Source: Thozetella sp. PMI_491
Taxonomy: Eukaryota > Ascomycota > Sordariomycetes > Chaetosphaeriales > Chaetosphaeriaceae
Length of the DNA: 64,000 bases
Reading direction: 5' to 3'
Assembly (NCBI GenBank): GCA_021432635.1
Contig: MU270015.1
Location: forward strand, 2,331,757-2,395,756
Part shown: positions 59,982-64,000 of the stretch, piece after piece
How the letters are laid out: the number at the start of each line of letters is the position of its first letter
Position numbering within the stretch: the stretch's first letter is position 1
Translations under genes and position numbers: made by a program
Notes under the pieces: generated by a model
Databases searched by the model: none
What the model was told of the DNA's origin: nothing
The model's input: only the letters and a program-made list of their open reading frames with translations

Positions 59982-60569
59982 ATGGAGTCGGACGAGCAAA
60001 CGGCAAGATTGCTCGATTCGCACGATGGCGACGACATGGACGACGATGTCACGACGGAGCAAGGGCCGAAGCTCCGGAGCGGCGACGAAGAAAACCTAGC
60101 ACCATCGCGTGGTCATAAAAGATTGCGCAAGAATTTAGTCTTTCTAGGTGCGGGTGCTCTCATCGCTGCGATTTTCGGAACACTGGGCTATTTTGTCGGG
60201 AAATCGAGAGCAGAAGCGTCTCCCAGGGCAGAATGCGGCCCCCACCGTCTCATGATCGTTGGAGATTCGATCTCGCAAGGCTGGGAGGGTTCATATACCT
60301 GGCGTTATCGTTTATGGCAGTGGATCCAAGAGAACAGCGTTGACGCTATATTTGTTGGCCCGTACAACGGAACAGTCAAAGCACCGGCTGACGACAAGAA
60401 CCCATTTTGGATCCCCTTTCACTTGTCTACTACTCGTTCCGAGGCACCGGTAGTCCCTTCAGACGGAACTCCGGTGCATAATGTCACAGCACGAACCACC
60501 TTGAGTTACCCAGCCAACAACCCCTATACCTACTCCCGCTTGTTATTTATACCTCTAGACATAGGATAG
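59982..60569 (+). pseudogene. SGNH/GDSL hydrolase, 3' part lost to a transposon
   Basis: 195-codon frame. Residues 1-50 are acidic and hydrophilic; 51-73 (NLVFLGAGALIAAIFGTLGY) is a membrane anchor, making a type II protein; then block I with nucleophile Ser96 (MIVGDSISQGWEGSYTWRYR) and FVGPYNGTV. The Gly, Asn and C-terminal Asp-x-x-His blocks of the family are absent. Family resemblance fades after about 60,410, and from about 60,540 the DNA is RIP-mutated retrotransposon. The stop at 60,567-60,569 lies inside that sequence. The catalytic machinery is incomplete, so inactive. Confidence 0.7.
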
Positions 60570-61979
60570 GCCAAAGGGGAAACTCTCCTCTTTATACAAC
60601 AACAAAGAGTCAACCTTAACAGTTTGTTACACCTATAAAATCAAAACCAAGCCTATCAAGATAGATAGGGAGCCTTAGAACCCAGATAATAGGCTAAACC
60701 TGCCTTTAATAGGGTAAACCCCTCTATAGCTAATACTAGTATTAACCCTAGAACCTAGCAACCTCTTAGTAGTTATATTACTAAGCTCCTAGCTCTTACT
60801 AGTATACCTCTACTAGGATACTACTAATAACTATATAGAACTCTTTTATGCCTTAAATGTGTTAAATAGCTTAGTTAAGATATAGTTTAGGTATATCTTT
60901 AGCTACTTTAACTAAAGGGTTTAGGCCCTTTTTAAGTAATAAGAGGATTATACTATAATAATAATAGCCTTATATAACTAGCTAGATAAAATAGCTTAGG
61001 ATAATAAAAGGACTAGATAAGCCTTTCTATTATAAATTAATAGTAGTCTACTATTAACTTAGCCTTAGCTAACTATTTTATTATAATTTTTAACTATCTT
61101 ATAGTTATATATCTTATTTTAAGCCTTAATTATTTTATTAGTTTTTATTTATAAGCTTAGTATTAACCCCTTAACCTTTATAATAGCTGAGAAAGACTTT
61201 TTAATATAATAAAAGAAGTATAATACTTAAAAGCTACTCTTTTATATAAAATTATTAGTTAATAATATTTTATACTTTATAAAAGCTAATAAGATCTTAT
61301 ATCTAATAAAGTAGCTAAGAGGTAATATATATACTTAGGTATATTATTATATTAATATAATTACCTAGAACTAGGATAACCCTAGCTAATAGCCCTTAGG
61401 CTTTAAGAACTATATATTAGTGTTAAATATCTTAGACTAGGCTTATATAGTCTTTAATATTATAATAATAGCTTATTAGTAGTTTAACACCTTAAAGTAA
61501 GAGAAGACCTAATATTTTACTAACTTTTTAAATAAGTTTCTCTACCTTATTAATGCCTTATAATAAACCTTTAAATAATAGGTTTATACTCTTAAAAAAA
61601 AGGTTAATATAACTTTAAAGAATATCTTAGTCCTTTAAGTTAATTAGCTAGTTAATAACTAGATTAAGGACTAGATTATATTATTTTAAAGCTTTTTAAG
61701 TAATATATTTAATTATATATTTTATAACTTTACTTATAGATTAATAATAAAGGGTAATATATAGCTAGACATTAGTAATCTAATAGACTTAAATAAGGTT
61801 ATTATTAATAAACTTTTAAGTAGGAAATAATTTAAAAACTATAAACTAATAATAAAAAAAGAGAGGGGCTAATACTTAAACTATAAGCTCTACTTATATT
61901 ATAAAAAACTAAACTATTTTATTATTATATACTTAAAGAGGCTTATAAAAAGTTAAACTAAACTAGTTAATCTTTATAT
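60540..61979 (+). mobile_element. RIP-mutated retrotransposon Gag region
   Basis: Plus-strand readings broken by TAA/TAG. Two Gag features survive: a KFLxLxN-like helix at about 61,515-61,560 (TNFLNKFLYLINAL) and, at 61,891-61,932, codons with exact C-x2-C-x4-H-x4-C spacing. In these the Cys and His codons now read TAC/TAT, as RIP would produce from TGC/TGT/CAT. Five prime LTR and pol are not visible. The LTR-like element copy 5 starts directly downstream. Confidence 0.6.
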
Positions 61980-62501
61980 TGAGAACGGGGAGCAGGAAGC
62001 AGAGCACGTGCGGAACAACCCACACACAACACCACTGCCATACACTCCATAGCCTAGTAGCCACAGCGCGGAACCAATACCACGACCTTGCGATCCAGTT
62101 CGTAGGTAGGGCCGTTAAAGCAGTGTAAGTCTAGTAGTACGTGGAAGAGGGTATACTAATACGAGATCCAACGAGTGCTAGGCTCTGACTAGGGCAGGAT
62201 AAACACATAGGAATGGGGCGAAGCCCTGTAATGGTCATATAGAGTGGTCTTATGGTTAGTCTTGTCTAGGGAAACAAATGTATAAAGTTGATTGCTAGAA
62301 TAATAGACTGATAGATCTTAACGGTTGATTAATAACTTAATGGTCCTCCTCCCTGAGGTAGGATGGCAACCTTTAACTACTTATACAAATCAAGCTGGTA
62401 TGGCCTAGTTAGACCAGGGTCTAGATCCACCATGCAGTTCCTCCCATACCAGGGCCACGCTGGGCGAAACAAAAAAAAATCCACTGACTACCCCCAGCTC
62501 A
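61980..62501 (+). mobile_element. LTR-like dispersed element, copy 5
   Basis: 522 bp with intact ends TGAGAACGGGGAGC and CCCCCAGCTCA. The left flank is ATAT (as in copy 4) but the right flank is CACC, so no target duplication. It may be inserted at a rearranged site or be an LTR still attached to internal sequence on its right. Confidence 0.7.
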
Positions 62502-64000
62502 CACCTCCCCTCAGCTTCCAGACGCTAAACACAGAGCGAAGGAAGCTGCCCCAATCCTCAACAACGCCATTTACTGTCACGCTTATCAGGCGTAGGCAAC
62601 AGGTTGTTGATATCATACGGGTCCACATCCTCCTTCAGGCTTCTACCCTTCTACTTAGGACCTCCCTCCTTGCTGCTACTATTATAGGGGTCCCTAATTT
62701 ATTACTTTTACTCTGGTCAGGCCTAAGGCTGTCTAATCTAGTTTCCTGCCCTAATAGGTTAGGCAGTTGGCTTCCTTACAGACACAGTAGCATCTAATAG
62801 GCTTAGTTTACTACTAGTGCTGGCAGGCTTTGAGCCATAATAAGAACTAGGAGTAAGAATGCCTAGAAGAGATCTGCCTAGAGGAGATCCGCCTAGGTCG
62901 GTCGATAGTTTCTATTAAGACTAGGTTGTCGAGGTACTCCCTCTATAGCTGTGTAAACAAGTTATTTAACGCCTTATACTAGCTTATTAGTCAGCTGCTA
63001 TCTTAGCCTTAGAGTAGTGATCTTGCTATCCACAGAAGTTATTAAGGTAGTCTGGCGAGGTATAGTTATTAGGAGATCCCTTATAATTATAAAAAAGCCT
63101 CTGACTACGTTCCTCTTCTTCTACTAAGTCTAGAATTATCCTCTTAGGAGTAACTAGTCCTTTGCCTTTCTTCTCCCTGTTAAAGCTAAGTTTAACAGTC
63201 TGTTTAATAAGTTCCTTCTTATCTAGGTCCCCCACATTGTTTATCTACTTCTTAATCCTACTAGGAAGAGGACAGGATAGACGCTTAAAGGCCTTTAATA
63301 GTATCTCTTTAATATCTATAATTAATCCTTCTATAGTACCCTCCCTTATATCCCCTAGAGTTATTAACTAAATATAGGCAGGTGGGACTTAAAAGGTACT
63401 AATACTCTAAACAAAGGATAAGATCCTCTGTGCCACGTCTTTAACTCTAAATAGAGTTAAGCTAGTGTTTCTTACAGCCCTTACTACGGACAAGTTACCT
63501 ACCCAGTTCAACATAGTACTACAGACATCCTTTATAATACTAGGCTTAGCTAGGTTCTGTAAAGCACTTCCGTTCTAATCACTAAGCTCTAAGCAGATCT
63601 AGCAAATATAGATCTTAACAGTCTAAAGGTCTAGGCTTACTTTCTTCTAGATCTAACTATAAGCTTATAAACGTGTCTAGTTAATAGGGGCTTGTAGCAT
63701 TACAAAATTATATTTACAAAAGAAGACCCTGGCGAATTTAATAACTAGTAGGCTATAGGTCTAACTAGTTGACTACTAGGTGCAAGGCAAGGCTAAGAAT
63801 CTATAGTTATCAATATTAATATTATACTACTATAGCTATCCCAAGTGGGACATCAGGTAAGCGCCTAGATTAGGCGTTAGGGCTTTTGATAAGTCGAAGA
63901 AAAATATATAGCAAAGGCCTTTATCTATAATTAGAAGCGAGAAGTAGTTACTGCTATTATAAATAGGAAACAGGAGGAATCACTTGTTTAAAGGGTAGGC
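62502..64000 (-). mobile_element. Degraded element with a minus-strand former ORF
   Basis: Minus-strand readings give long protein-like stretches interrupted by stops: KPSIIKDVCSTMLNWVGNLS and VRNTSLTLFRVKDVAQRILS at about 63,540-63,410, then KKELIKQTVKLSFNREKKGK at about 63,220-63,160. Looks like a transposon structural protein (Gag- or ORF1-like), but I cannot name the family. Continues beyond the window. Confidence 0.45.

Noticed and set aside
62363..62797. Plus-strand 144-codon frame
   Set aside because: Starts inside LTR-like element copy 5 and continues into degraded element DNA; the protein-like reading of that region is on the minus strand.
1..64000. CRISPR arrays, bacterial operons, rRNA genes
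   Set aside because: Tandem repeats seen are AT-rich satellites without unique spacers; introns and RIP show a fungal nuclear genome; no rRNA-like sequence noticed.

Overview
The window looks like a repeat-rich, subtelomere-like or otherwise AT-rich chromosomal segment of a filamentous ascomycete (Pezizomycotina). The genes have short GT-AG introns (54-93 bp, often with CTAAC/CTAAT-like branch points). Several products are fungal-type: an NRPS with a terminal condensation domain, a BAHD-like acyltransferase, a CorA-like two-helix protein and kelch/SGNH membrane proteins. The repeats carry the mark of repeat-induced point mutation (RIP): long stretches where almost every CpA/TpG has become TpA, with in-frame TAG/TAA where Gln or Trp codons are expected. 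The species cannot be named from the sequence alone.

Layout. 1-13.8 kb is a graveyard of RIP-mutated transposable elements, with a duplicated 1.2 kb block (2.9-4.2 and 10.3-11.5 kb) and a 19-bp minisatellite (11.9-13.1 kb). 14.1-16.1 kb holds an intact five-exon CorA-like gene. 16.9-19.35 kb is a decayed inverted-repeat element containing a younger 513-bp insertion. 19.6-20.8 kb is an intact class C beta-lactamase-like hydrolase. 21-28 kb is again repetitive, and between repeats lie the back halves of two divergent genes, a PHO84-like phosphate transporter and a TauD-type dioxygenase.

29-41.5 kb is the main gene island: a cysteine-rich secreted protein, an Fe(II)/2-oxoglutarate oxygenase, a POT-family transporter, a 610-residue protein of unknown family transcribed divergently from the transporter, and an A-T-C non-ribosomal peptide synthetase whose condensation domain has lost its catalytic histidine. 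An acyltransferase (45.9-47.6 kb) follows after a repeat-filled gap. I read this as a small, probably uncharacterised peptide-type biosynthetic cluster: NRPS core, unknown protein, oxygenase, transporter and possibly the acyltransferase. A CGGACT-containing motif recurs upstream of the oxygenase, in the transporter/unknown divergent promoter, and upstream of the NRPS.

44.6-49.4 kb carries several short elements: a 445-bp MITE, an 810-bp long-TIR element with a nested palindrome, and LTR-like pieces. 51-53.4 kb is a V8/trypsin-like serine protease gene with compensating frame breaks. 55.3-59.3 kb holds decayed host genes, including a kelch membrane protein remnant. 60-62.5 kb shows an SGNH-hydrolase gene cut off by a RIP-mutated retrotransposon whose Gag zinc knuckle can still be read, with a 522-bp LTR-like element at its end. 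62.5-64 kb is a further degraded element.

Exon structures were derived by hand from splice signals, reading-frame continuity and family expectation. No database search was possible.
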